64,000 nt of DNA. It comes from Acidimicrobiales bacterium (lineage in GTDB: Bacteria > Actinomycetota > Acidimicrobiia > Acidimicrobiales > JAHWLA01). Below the pieces are notes generated by a model. It did not search any database and was not told where the DNA came from. It worked only from the letters and a program-made list of their open reading frames with translations. Position numbers and translations under genes: made by a program. Location of the stretch: contig DATLNE010000023.1 in the NCBI GenBank assembly GCA_035536915.1, positions 32,458 to 96,457 of the forward strand, given 5' to 3'. The stretch's first letter is position 1. Each line of letters opens with the position of its first letter. Below, piece by piece: positions 1-12,204 of this stretch.

Positions 1-1
1 G

Positions 2-1578
<1,577 letters not shown>

Positions 1579-1655
1579 GCGGGAGCGCTCAGATTAGCAC
1601 CCGCCGCCCCTGCAACTCGAAGGGGAGGCCCCGGGCCACCGCGTACGATGCCCGC

Positions 1656-4070
<2,415 letters not shown>

Positions 4071-4111
4071 CCGACCGGTAACCAACTGCCGCGGCCATCG
4101 GTCCAAGGGCC

Positions 4112-5761
4112 ATGACCACACTCTGTTCGCGCATCGAGCGCGCCATCGAACGCGGCGGAAGCATCACTTTCGTAGGCAGCGATCCGGTGCAGCGGGTGAG
4201 TTGGGCACAGCTTCACGAGGAGGCCAAGGCCACCGGGGCGGCGCTCCAGGCCAGGGGCCTCGGCAACGGCTCGCACGTCGCCTTGCTCGGCCCCACCACC
4301 CGCGAACTGGTCACTGCCATCCAGGCCACCTGGCTCATCGGCGCCACCGTGGTGGTGCTGCCCCTGCCCATGCGGCTCGGCTCGCTCGACGAGTTCGTCC
4401 TCCAGACCCGGCTGCGCATCCACGGCGCCGACTCCGACGTGGTGCTGGTCGACGGCGACCTGGCCGCCTTCATCGAACCGCTGCCCGGGGACCCGCCGCT
4501 CGTGCTGCTCGGCGACGTAGTCGACGGTGCTCCGGCCGAGGCGTACAAGCGCCCGCAGACCGATGCCGACGACCTTGCCATCCTGCAGTTCACCAGCGGC
4601 TCCACTGCCGACCCCAAGGGCGTGATGCTGCCCCACCGCGTGGTCGTGGCCAACCTCGACGCCGTGGCCCAAGCGGCCAAGCTCGACCCCGCCGACGACG
4701 TGCTCGTCTCGTGGCTGCCGCTCTACCACGACATGGGCCTGATCGGCTGCCTGACCCTGCCCATGATCACCGGCACCGACCTGGTGCTCGGCGCCCCGCA
4801 GGACTTCATGGCCGCGCCCGCTCGCTGGATGGAGTGGATGAGCGAGTACCGCGCCACTGCCACCGCAGGCCCCAACTTCTCCTACGCGCTGGCGGCCCGT
4901 GCGCTGCGGCGCCTCGACGGCCTCGACCTGTCGCGCTGGCGGGTCGCCCTCAACGGCGCCGAGCCCGTCGACCCCGCCACCATGGACGCCTTCTGTGAAG
5001 CCGCCGAACGTCACGGCTTCGACCGCCGGGCTGCCTTCCCCGCCTTCGGCATGGCCGAGGTCGCCATCGGCGGCGCCTTTCCCGAACCCGGCACCGGTGT
5101 GCGCATGGACGTGGTCGACAAGGTCGCCCTCGACACCGAGCGTTACGCGGCGCCGGCCGACCCTGCCGCAGAAGACGGGGTGCGCAGGCTGGCCAAGCTG
5201 GGCCGCCCTGTTCCCGGGCTGGAGTTCCGCATCTGCGATCCCGCCACCGGCGACGTCATGGACGAGCGCGAAGTCGGTGAACTGGAGATCCGGGGCACGT
5301 CGGTCACCCCCGGCTACTACAAGCGCCCCGACGCCACCGCGGCCGCTTTCCACGACGGGTGGCTGCGCACCGGCGACCTCGGCTACCTGGTCGACGGCGA
5401 GCTGGTCATCTGTGGCCGCATCAAGGACATGATCATCGTGGGCGGCCGCAACGTCTTCCCCGAGGACGTCGAGCGCGCCGTGGCCAACGTCGACGGCGTG
5501 CGGGCGGGCAACGTCATCGCCTTCGGCGTCGAAGGCCGCCGAGGCCAGGAGGCCCTGGTGGTGGTGGCCGAGACCAAGTCGGGCAACGAGGCCAACACCA
5601 TCCGCGACGCGGTGGCGGTGCGAGTGCGTGAGGCCATCGGCCTGCCCCCCGGCGACGTGGTGCTGGTGGAGGCGGGCACGCTGCCCAAGACGTCGTCGGG
5701 CAAGCTCCAGCGCTCGTTGTGCCGGGAGCGCTACCTGGAGAACGACCTGCGCATCGCGTAA
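4112..5761 (+). CDS. Fatty-acyl adenylating enzyme (FadD/FAAL-like AMP ligase)
   Basis: ANL-superfamily enzyme that activates a carboxylic acid, probably a fatty acid, as the acyl-adenylate for transfer to CoA or a carrier protein. Residues ~150-170 carry the P-loop TSGSTADPKG, ~200 the SWLPLYHDMG motif typical of fatty acyl-AMP ligases, and ~420-450 TGDLGY and GRIKDMIIVGGRN. The C-terminal lysine motif (PKTSSGKLQR) is present. 549 aa is full length. YHDMG favours the FAAL branch over classical acyl-CoA ligases, but the FAAL-specific insertion cannot be judged by eye. Its stop abuts the convergent EAL gene with no spacer. Confidence 0.85.
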   Translation: MTTLCSRIERAIERGGSITFVGSDPVQRVSWAQLHEEAKATGAALQARGLGNGSHVALLGPTTRELVTAIQATWLIGATVVVLPLPMRLGSLDEFVLQTRLRIHGADSDVVLVDGDLAAFIEPLPGDPPLVLLGDVVDGAPAEAYKRPQTDADDLAILQFTSGSTADPKGVMLPHRVVVANLDAVAQAAKLDPADDVLVSWLPLYHDMGLIGCLTLPMITGTDLVLGAPQDFMAAPARWMEWMSEYRATATAGPNFSYALAARALRRLDGLDLSRWRVALNGAEPVDPATMDAFCEAAERHGFDRRAAFPAFGMAEVAIGGAFPEPGTGVRMDVVDKVALDTERYAAPADPAAEDGVRRLAKLGRPVPGLEFRICDPATGDVMDEREVGELEIRGTSVTPGYYKRPDATAAAFHDGWLRTGDLGYLVDGELVICGRIKDMIIVGGRNVFPEDVERAVANVDGVRAGNVIAFGVEGRRGQEALVVVAETKSGNEANTIRDAVAVRVREAIGLPPGDVVLVEAGTLPKTSSGKLQRSLCRERYLENDLRIA

Positions 5762-7447
5762 CTAGGCGGGTGCGCCGACCGGGGCGGGGCGGCCGAAGAG
5801 GAAGCCCTGTCCCAGGTCGACGGCCAGCTCCTGCAGCACTTCCAACTCGGGTTCGGTCTCGACGCCCTCGGCGATGAGGACGCAGCCGGTCTGCTGGGCG
5901 AAGTGGGTGAGCCCTGCCACCAGCGCCCGGCGGGCGGGGTCGCGGTGGATGCCGCTGACCCACGTGTGGTCGAGCTTCACGAAGGCGGGTTCCAAGGCGA
6001 GGACGTGGCGCAGGCTGGCAAAGCCCGACCCCGCATCGTCGACGCTCAGGCGCACGTTGTCGCCCAGCCGCCGCAGGGCCCGTCGCAACGACTGGTAGTC
6101 CTCCACCCGGTCGTGCTCGGTGAGCTCCAGCACCAGGGGCCGGCCCACCGACTGCAGCGTCTCTTCCAGCACGCCCGGTGTGAGCACGAGCGGCGGCGAC
6201 ACGTTGAGGCTGAGCCACACGTTGCGGGGCAGCGACGGTGCCGCTCCGATGGCGGCGACCATGGTCGCCCGTTCCAGTTCGATGCCGCGGTCGAGGGCGG
6301 ACGCCTCGGCGAAGCGGGAGTCGGGCCGGGTGCCGTCGTCGAAGCGGGTCAGCGCTTCGAAGCCGATCACCTGCGCGCCGCGCAGTTCGACGATGGGCTG
6401 GAAGACGGGGGAGAAGGCGCGGGTGCGCAGCACGTCTTCGAGGCGGGAGCGGCGCTGTTGGCGTTCTCCCTGTTGGAGCAACGACGGCGCCAACAGCTCG
6501 GCGGCGATGGTGGCGAAGTCGATGGCGGCGGCCAGCGCGGCACCGGGTTCGTCGCCTGTTGCCGACGTCGGCGACGCCGCCAGTGCCAACAGGCCGAGGG
6601 GCTCGCCCGCCCGGCGCATGGGCGCGCAGGCGACGACCCTGCCGCCGATCGACGCCATGGTTGTGGCGGCGGCGACGCCGGTCTCCCGTTCGAGCCACGG
6701 GCCTTCGCCCGCCCTGGCCTCCAGGTAACGGGCCAGGGGACGGGGGAGCGGACGGCCCGCCTCCATGCCCCACGCGCTCAAGTCCTGCACGGCGAGCGGC
6801 ACGGCCAAGCCGTCGCTCAGGAACACGATGAGGGCGGCGCCTGCCAGCCCCCGAAGGGACCGAAGCTCACTGCACACCAACTCCGCCGTGCCTTCCGGGC
6901 TGGAGTCGGGGTTGACGCGGCACAGGGCGCCGGCGATGGCCGAGCGCTCGCGAAGCTGGCGCTCCACGACTTCGCTCCACGCCCGCTGCCCGCGCAGCTG
7001 CGCCCGCACGCGGGCCACCAGCTCGTCGGGGTGGAAGGGCTTGATCACGTAGTCGTCGGCGCCCGCCTGCAGGCCACGCACTCGGTCCGACACGTCGTCG
7101 TCGGCCGTCACCAGGATGATCGGCAGCGTCCTCGTCTCAGGCCGGGCGCGGAGGGCGACGACGACTTCCAGGCCACCCATCTCCGGCATGTGGTTGTCGA
7201 GCAGCACGGCGTCGAACGACTGGTGCCGCAGGATCTCAAGCGCTTCGGCGCCGTGCGACGCCTCGACGGTGCGGAAGCCGGCCAGGCCCAGCGCTGCAGC
7301 CAACAACCGACGGATGGAGCGGTCGTCGTCGACGACCAGGACAGCGCTCCGGCTGTCGATCCCCCCGCCCGATGTGCGACCGTTCTCCGCCACGCCGTAC
7401 TCCGCATCAAGGGGGTTCGGACGACTCCCTTCGCCGTGTGTCGGCAC
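5762..7447 (-). CDS. REC-GAF-EAL response regulator (c-di-GMP phosphodiesterase type)
   Basis: Signalling protein predicted to hydrolyse c-di-GMP under phosphorelay control. A receiver domain (residues ~34-155) has acidic pocket VVDDD and phospho-acceptor Asp84 in VLLDNHMPEMGG. A GAF-like sensor region spans ~170-320. The EAL domain (~335-555) has the FEALTRF signature, LELTEHD, a DDAGSGFASL loop (normally DDFGTGYSSL) and EGVETE. The metal and substrate-binding acidic residues look retained, so activity is plausible. The start is GTG at 7447. No cognate histidine kinase is adjacent. Confidence 0.9.
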   Translation of the reverse strand: MPTHGEGSRPNPLDAEYGVAENGRTSGGGIDSRSAVLVVDDDRSIRRLLAAALGLAGFRTVEASHGAEALEILRHQSFDAVLLDNHMPEMGGLEVVVALRARPETRTLPIILVTADDDVSDRVRGLQAGADDYVIKPFHPDELVARVRAQLRGQRAWSEVVERQLRERSAIAGALCRVNPDSSPEGTAELVCSELRSLRGLAGAALIVFLSDGLAVPLAVQDLSAWGMEAGRPLPRPLARYLEARAGEGPWLERETGVAAATTMASIGGRVVACAPMRRAGEPLGLLALAASPTSATGDEPGAALAAAIDFATIAAELLAPSLLQQGERQQRRSRLEDVLRTRAFSPVFQPIVELRGAQVIGFEALTRFDDGTRPDSRFAEASALDRGIELERATMVAAIGAAPSLPRNVWLSLNVSPPLVLTPGVLEETLQSVGRPLVLELTEHDRVEDYQSLRRALRRLGDNVRLSVDDAGSGFASLRHVLALEPAFVKLDHTWVSGIHRDPARRALVAGLTHFAQQTGCVLIAEGVETEPELEVLQELAVDLGQGFLFGRPAPVGAPA

Positions 7448-7456
7448 GCGGACGCT

Positions 7457-7476
7457 GGGGCTTTAGCCCCTTTTTT
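7457..7476. terminator. Stem-loop with U-tract
   Basis: GGGGC-TTTA-GCCCC at 7457-7470 followed by six T on the plus strand. It lies between two minus-strand genes, downstream of the F420 oxidoreductase stop (7483) and just upstream of the EAL start (7447). The T-tract is on the plus-strand side, so it is a canonical terminator only in that direction. Its role for minus-strand transcripts is unclear. Confidence 0.4.
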
Positions 7477-7482
7477 GATGAT

Positions 7483-8493
7483 TCAGCGGTTCTTGAGGCG
7501 TTCCACCACATGCGCGGTGATCTCGTCGTCCACCGCGTAGGGCGTGTAGAAGCTCAGCCGGTGCACGATGTCGCCGAAGCGCTTGTGCAGCCCGTCGGCC
7601 ACGTCGTCGGGCTCGGCGACGACGGCAAAGGCGTGCAACACGTCGTCGGTGACCGCCTCGCCCATCTCCTTCCACTGCCCTTGCTTCGACAGGACGTTGA
7701 GCTCGGTCTGCAGGTCGCCCCACCCGTGCAACTCGAGCACGCCGCGGTAGGCGGGCGTGGAGCCGTAGAAGGCGATCTGCTGGCGCACCGCTTGGTCGGC
7801 GGCCGCCGTCGACTCGTCGTCGGCGCCGGTGACGATGAAGCACGGCAGCGAGAGTTGGATGTCGGCTGCCGTCTTGTCCGCCTTGGCCGCGCCTCGTTCC
7901 AGCGCCCCCATCGTCACCTCGCGCAGGTAGCGCTTGGTGGTGAAGCCGTGCACGAGCATGCCGTCGGCCACCTCGCCCACGACCTCGGTCATCTTCTCGC
8001 CCACTGCGGCCAAGAAGACCTGCGGCGGGCCGTTCGGCGAGGCGGGCGGCGTGAAGAACGGCGTCATGAGGGTGTGGGAGTAGAACTCGCCGCGGAAGTC
8101 CAGCTTGGTGCCGTTGTTCCAGCAGTCCCAGATGGCGCGCAGGGCGAGGATGAACTCGCGCATGCGGGGCGCCGGGTGCGACCACGGCATGCTGAAGCGC
8201 TTCTCGATGTGGGGCTTGATCTGGCTGCCCAGGCCGAGGAGGAACCGCCCCTGCGAGTAGTTCTGGAGGGCGTGCGCTTGGGCGGCCGTGGTCATGGGGC
8301 TGCGGGCGAAGGCCACGGCGATGCCGGTACCGATCTCGATGCGCTCGGTGTGCTCGGCGGCCAGCAGCAACGGCAGGAACGGGTCGCTGTTGGTCTCGGC
8401 CGACCAGATGCCGTCGTAGCCGGTTGCTTCTGCCTGCCGAGCGCTCTCCACCGCTTTGGTGAGGTCGGGCCCGATCCCTGCGTCGATCTTCAT
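7483..8493 (-). CDS. F420-dependent LLM-class oxidoreductase (TIGR03617-like)
   Basis: Luciferase-like monooxygenase fold enzyme expected to use deazaflavin F420; substrate unknown. The N-terminus starts MKIDAG and continues with GYDGIWSAET. The conserved IEIGTGIAVAFARSP strand-loop and FLLGLGSQIK, typical of mycobacterial-type F420 LLM proteins, are near residues 55-95. Length is 336 aa. Two ATG codons lie just upstream (8502, 8505) and the latter overlaps the previous stop as ATGA. I chose 8493 because it gives the family N-terminus. It is last in an operon with PAC2 and phosphotransferase genes. Confidence 0.88.
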   Translation of the reverse strand: MKIDAGIGPDLTKAVESARQAEATGYDGIWSAETNSDPFLPLLLAAEHTERIEIGTGIAVAFARSPMTTAAQAHALQNYSQGRFLLGLGSQIKPHIEKRFSMPWSHPAPRMREFILALRAIWDCWNNGTKLDFRGEFYSHTLMTPFFTPPASPNGPPQVFLAAVGEKMTEVVGEVADGMLVHGFTTKRYLREVTMGALERGAAKADKTAADIQLSLPCFIVTGADDESTAAADQAVRQQIAFYGSTPAYRGVLELHGWGDLQTELNVLSKQGQWKEMGEAVTDDVLHAFAVVAEPDDVADGLHKRFGDIVHRLSFYTPYAVDDEITAHVVERLKNR

Positions 8494-8501
8494 GGCCCGC
8501 A

Positions 8502-9368
8502 TCATTCCTCGCCGCGGAGGAAGCGCTCCAACTCTGCGGCGATCTCGTCGCCCGAGGGCAGCCGCGTCGGGTCGAGCGGGGGGCCCAGCTCTGTGGTGTC
8601 GTGCGATGTCTCGAGCTGGTGCACCATCGCCGCGTGGTCGTCGCTGTTGGCGATGAGGGCGTCGATGCGCGTGGCCGTGCCGAGCGCCGTCGAGTGCAGT
8701 TCGCGGGCGTCGAGCTCGAGCCCGGCGAGGTCGGCCAGGCCGTCGAGCAGGGCGGCGCTGGCCGCCGGGTAGGGCATGGCCGACACGTAGTGCGGCACCC
8801 GCGCCCAAAGGCCCACGGCGTCGATGCCGACGGCGGCGAAGGCCTGTTCCAAGGCGGCGCCGATCCCGGCGGGCACCTCGATGATCCCGGGCATGAACCC
8901 GACGCGGTCGGCCAGGGCCTGGTTGGTCGCGGTGGCCACCAGCCGCACCGGCCGGGTGTGGGGGACCGGTGCCGGGAAGGCGCCGAGGCCGCAGGCCAGC
9001 CGCACGCCCAGGTCCGTGGCCAGGTCCGCCACAGCACGGGTGAAGGCATGCCACTGCATGTCGGGCTCGGGGCCTGACAGCACGAGGATCCATGCCCCTG
9101 TGCGGTCCTGCCCCACCCGGAGCTCGATCTCGGGCCAGGTGATGCCGCGGTTCACGCCGTCCTCGATGCGCAACGTGGGCCGTCGGGCGCGGTGGTCGAC
9201 CAACGCGTCGTTGTCGAAGCGGGCCAGCACCTCGGTGGGCACTGTGGTGAGCAGGTGGTCGGACGCCACCGAGCCGCCCAGGCCGGCATCGATCCAGCCG
9301 TCGAGGCCCACGACGAGGACAGGCGCGTCGAGGTCCCCCGGCGGCGTCGACAGCTCGTAGAGGCTCAC
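8502..9368 (-). CDS. PAC2-family protein
   Basis: Member of the PAC2 (proteasome assembly chaperone 2) superfamily, widespread in actinobacteria; the biochemical role is not established. The start LYELSTPPGDLDAPVLVVGL followed by GWIDAGLGG matches the family N-terminus. Further on are the core strand GAWILVLSGPEPDMQW and GLGAFPAPVPHTRP near the middle. It has 288 aa with an acidic C-terminus. The start is GTG at 9368, overlapping the preceding TGA (GTGA), so it is translationally coupled to the phosphotransferase and, at its other end, to the F420 oxidoreductase. Confidence 0.85.
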   Translation of the reverse strand: MSLYELSTPPGDLDAPVLVVGLDGWIDAGLGGSVASDHLLTTVPTEVLARFDNDALVDHRARRPTLRIEDGVNRGITWPEIELRVGQDRTGAWILVLSGPEPDMQWHAFTRAVADLATDLGVRLACGLGAFPAPVPHTRPVRLVATATNQALADRVGFMPGIIEVPAGIGAALEQAFAAVGIDAVGLWARVPHYVSAMPYPAASAALLDGLADLAGLELDARELHSTALGTATRIDALIANSDDHAAMVHQLETSHDTTELGPPLDPTRLPSGDEIAAELERFLRGEE

Positions 9369-10402
9369 AGCCGGGTCGTCGACTCCTTGGCGGCCTGGGC
9401 CAAGCGGCCGACCTGCTCGGCGAAGGCCTCGAAGCCCGAACGGTCGCCGCCCATGGCGCCGCCTGCGTAGCGGGCGTAGACCCCTTCGAGGATGCAGGCC
9501 AGCTTCCAGTAGCCGAAGGCCACGTAGAAGTCGACCTTCGACAGGTCGCGGTCGCTGCCCTTGGCGTAACGCTCCACCAGTTCGGCGCGGCGGGCGAAGC
9601 CGGGCGCCGTGGTCGGCGACGAGCCCAGCGGGGTGGAGTCGTCCTCGGGCTCGGACCAATAGACCATGAGGAGGCCGAGGTCGGCGAGCGGATCACCGAG
9701 GGTGCAGATCTCCCAGTCGAGGACGGCCCGCACCCGGCCGTCCTCGCCGAGGATGGTGTTGTCGAGGCGGTAGTCGCCGTGCACGATCGCCGCCGGCCCC
9801 TGGGCGGGGATGTGGGTAGAGAGGAAGTCGTACACCTCGTCGACCACGGGCACAGACCGACCGGTCATCTCGTTCGACTGCTTGAACTGGCCGTACCAGC
9901 GCTTGAGCTGGCGCTCGATGTAGCCCTCGCGGCGGCCGAGTTCACCGAGGCCCACAGCGTCGACGTCGACGGCGTGGATGTCGAGCAGCACGTCGACCAG
10001 GGATTCGCCGGCCGTGCGCCGGGCGTGTTCGTCGAGCAACTTCTCCGCCATCGGTGCGTCACGCAGGACGTGGCCCTCGACGTACTCCATGACGTAGAAG
10101 GGGCGGCCGTTCACCGACTCGTCGTCGCAGAAGCCGAGGGGTGGCGCCACGGGGACGGGCGTGTGCTGCAGGGCGGCGATGATGCGGTGCTCGCGGGCCA
10201 TGTCGTGGGCGGTGGGCAACACGTGGCTGGTGGGCGGGCGCCGCAGCACGTACTCGCGGCCTGCGCTGTCGGTGACCTTGAAGGTCAGGTTCGACCGCCC
10301 GCCCGCGATCAGGTCGAAGGTGAGGGGCGGAGTGCTGCCGGGAATGTTCTGCGTGAACCAGGCGCTGACCCGTTCGCCGTCTATGCCTTCGATCTCGGAC
10401 AT
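9365..10402 (-). CDS. Phosphotransferase-family (APH/ACAD10-like) protein
   Basis: Aminoglycoside-phosphotransferase-fold kinase of the type found beside acyl-CoA metabolism genes. Visible motifs are the nucleotide-binding FDLIAGGRSNLTFKV start, EYVLRRPP with the lysine-equivalent region, catalytic IVHGDYRLDN (His-Gly-Asp) near residue 205 and the metal-binding VLDWEICTLGDPLADLG after it. It has 345 aa and an ATG start at 10402. It is divergent from the thioredoxin gene with only ~21 bp between starts. Substrate unknown; no antibiotic-resistance claim is made. Confidence 0.88.
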   Translation of the reverse strand: MSEIEGIDGERVSAWFTQNIPGSTPPLTFDLIAGGRSNLTFKVTDSAGREYVLRRPPTSHVLPTAHDMAREHRIIAALQHTPVPVAPPLGFCDDESVNGRPFYVMEYVEGHVLRDAPMAEKLLDEHARRTAGESLVDVLLDIHAVDVDAVGLGELGRREGYIERQLKRWYGQFKQSNEMTGRSVPVVDEVYDFLSTHIPAQGPAAIVHGDYRLDNTILGEDGRVRAVLDWEICTLGDPLADLGLLMVYWSEPEDDSTPLGSSPTTAPGFARRAELVERYAKGSDRDLSKVDFYVAFGYWKLACILEGVYARYAGGAMGGDRSGFEAFAEQVGRLAQAAKESTTRL

Positions 10403-10423
10403 GTGTGAAAACCTATCTGGCCC

Positions 10424-11152
10424 ATGGCTGACGTAACCGACGCGACCTTCGAAGAACTGGTTCTCACGCGCTCGCACGAGGTGCCCGTCGTCGTCGACCT
10501 GTGGGCGGCGTGGTGCGGCCCGTGCCGCACGCTGGGGCCCATCCTCGAGAAGGTGATCGGCGAGACCGAGGGCCGCGTCGAGTTGGCCAAGGTCGACGTC
10601 GACGCCAACCCGGCAGTGGCCGGTGCCTTCCGCGTGCAGTCGATCCCCGCCGTGTTCGCGCTGGCGGGCGGCAAGGTCGTCGACTCGTTCATCGGGGCGT
10701 TGCCCGAGCACCAGGTGCGTGCGTTCGTGGAGGGGTTGGTGCCGTCGAAGTCGGAGGCCGACCTGTTGGTGGAGAAAGGCGACGAGGCGTCGCTGCGCCG
10801 CGCGCTGGAGCTCGACTCCGATCATCCGGGCGCGGTGGTGGCGCTGGCCGAGCTGCTGGTCGGCACCGGTGCGCCCGAGGAGGCGCTGTCGCTGTTGGCC
10901 CGCATCCCCGAGACCGGCGAGACCCGGCGAGTCGCCGCCTTGGCCCGCGTGGCGTCGAGTTCGCCGGAGGGCTCCGCGGGTGCGGGGTCCGGTGCCGACG
11001 ACGACCGCACGGCCGAGCTCGACGCCTTGCTCGACCGGGTGAAGGACGACGACGACGCCCGCCAGCGTTTCGTCGACCTGTTGGAGTTGCTCGGCCCCGA
11101 CGACCCTCGCACGGCGCAGTACCGGAAGGCGCTCACTGCCCGCCTCTTCTGA
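10424..11152 (+). CDS. Thioredoxin-TPR protein (CnoX/YbbN-like)
   Basis: Thioredoxin domain followed by a tetratricopeptide-like helical region. Active-site WCGPC is at residues 30-34 and the cis-Pro loop SIPAVF near 72. Residues ~110-240 are helical repeats rich in Glu and Asp. This architecture matches CnoX/YbbN chaperedoxins, which protect and hand substrates to GroEL; some lack the second Cys but here both are kept, so redox activity is possible. 242 aa. It starts the plus-strand run leading into the com genes. Confidence 0.85.
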   Translation: MADVTDATFEELVLTRSHEVPVVVDLWAAWCGPCRTLGPILEKVIGETEGRVELAKVDVDANPAVAGAFRVQSIPAVFALAGGKVVDSFIGALPEHQVRAFVEGLVPSKSEADLLVEKGDEASLRRALELDSDHPGAVVALAELLVGTGAPEEALSLLARIPETGETRRVAALARVASSSPEGSAGAGSGADDDRTAELDALLDRVKDDDDARQRFVDLLELLGPDDPRTAQYRKALTARLF

Positions 11153-11183
11153 GGCCCGCGCCGTCCTGCCGCCCGGTGCCCGC

Positions 11184-11486
11184 GTGTGGGTCGGGGGGCC
11201 GGTGCCGCCCGGCTCCGACGCCGTCACGCTGGGGTCCCTGGTGATCGTGCGGCGCTCGGCGGCGGGCTCGGCACCGTTGCTGCGTCACGAGGCGGTGCAC
11301 GTCGAGCAGTGGCGCAGGCACGGCATCGTCGGCTTCCTGCGCCGCTACCTGGGCGACTACCTGCGCCTCCGGCTGCGGGGCTACGGGCACCGGGCGGCGT
11401 ACTGGCGCATCCCCTTCGAGGTCGAGGCCGTCTGGGTGGGCCGCGATGCCTCGCGACCCCTGTTAGCTGTCACACCCCCTGAGTAA
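11184..11486 (+). CDS. Small HExxH protein (DUF4157-like metallopeptidase fold)
   Basis: A ~100-aa protein with a zinc-metallopeptidase-type helix LRHEAVHVEQW (HExxH) near residue 35. An FEVEA segment about 45 residues later could supply the third, glutamate ligand, as in minimal gluzincins. No signal peptide is obvious. The start is uncertain: GTG at 11184 is the best in-frame candidate, and the frame is open upstream to the thioredoxin stop. It sits between the thioredoxin-TPR gene and comEA. Enzymatic activity is inference from the motif. Confidence 0.65.
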   Translation: MWVGGPVPPGSDAVTLGSLVIVRRSAAGSAPLLRHEAVHVEQWRRHGIVGFLRRYLGDYLRLRLRGYGHRAAYWRIPFEVEAVWVGRDASRPLLAVTPPE

Positions 11487-11541
11487 CCTCGGGCTCGCAC
11501 TTACTTCCCCCTTCGTTGTCCATCCTGGCGAGGGGAGTGGT

Positions 11542-12204
11542 GTGCCCGACGTGTCGTGGTGGCGCTCGCTGCGTGAGCGCATGGAAGTCCTGCCCTTCGA
11601 GGCGTGGCAAGTGGCAGCCGCCGCGCTGCTCGTGGTGGTGGTTGCTGTCGGCGGGCTCGGGTGGGCGGTGGGTGCCGCCGGAGGGGCGGGGGCCGGGGTA
11701 CCCGTGGAGTCGACGATGCCCCGAGCGGGGGCGGCGTCGCCTGCGTCGTCCACGTCGGTGGTGTCCGCCGAGGTTGTCGTGCACGTGGCGGGGGCGGTGG
11801 CCAAGCCCGGGCTCTATCGCGTGCCGGGAGGCTCCCGGGTGGCCGATGCCGTGGCCGCCGCCGGGTCGGCCACGGCCGATGCCGACCTCGACCGGCTGAA
11901 CCTGGCCGCGCCCGTGGCCGACGGCGAGCGGGTCTACGTGCCGCGCCGAGGGGAGGCGGAGCCACCACCACCAACTGCTGCGCCTGGGGCCGGGGGCCGC
12001 CCGAGCGTCCCGGCGCGGGTCAACCTCAACACGGCCACGGTCGAGCAACTGGAGGCGCTGCCCGGCGTGGGGCCGTCGACGGCGCGGGCCATCGTCGACT
12101 ACCGCACCCGCCACGGACCGTTCCGGTCGGTGCGCGAGCTGCTCGAAGTGCGCGGCATCGGCGAGGCCAAGCTGGCCGCGCTGGAAAAGCTGGTGTACAC
12201 GTGA
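11542..12204 (+). CDS. comEA: ComEA-type DNA-binding protein (SLBB + helix-hairpin-helix)
   Basis: Membrane-anchored competence protein that binds incoming double-stranded DNA outside the membrane. One hydrophobic segment lies at residues ~23-50. An SLBB-like domain follows (VHVAGAVAKPGLYRVP). After a Pro-rich linker comes a C-terminal tandem helix-hairpin-helix (NLNTATVEQLEALPGVGPSTA and VRGIGEAKLAALEKL). 220 aa is normal. The GTG start at 11542 follows an intergenic gap of ~55 bp. Its TGA overlaps the comEC start as GTGA. Confidence 0.92.
   Translation: MPDVSWWRSLRERMEVLPFEAWQVAAAALLVVVVAVGGLGWAVGAAGGAGAGVPVESTMPRAGAASPASSTSVVSAEVVVHVAGAVAKPGLYRVPGGSRVADAVAAAGSATADADLDRLNLAAPVADGERVYVPRRGEAEPPPPTAAPGAGGRPSVPARVNLNTATVEQLEALPGVGPSTARAIVDYRTRHGPFRSVRELLEVRGIGEAKLAALEKLVYT

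Noticed and set aside
7457..7476. Riboswitch or leader for the REC-GAF-EAL gene
   Set aside because: Only a simple 5-bp stem with a T-tract in the opposite direction; too small for an aptamer.
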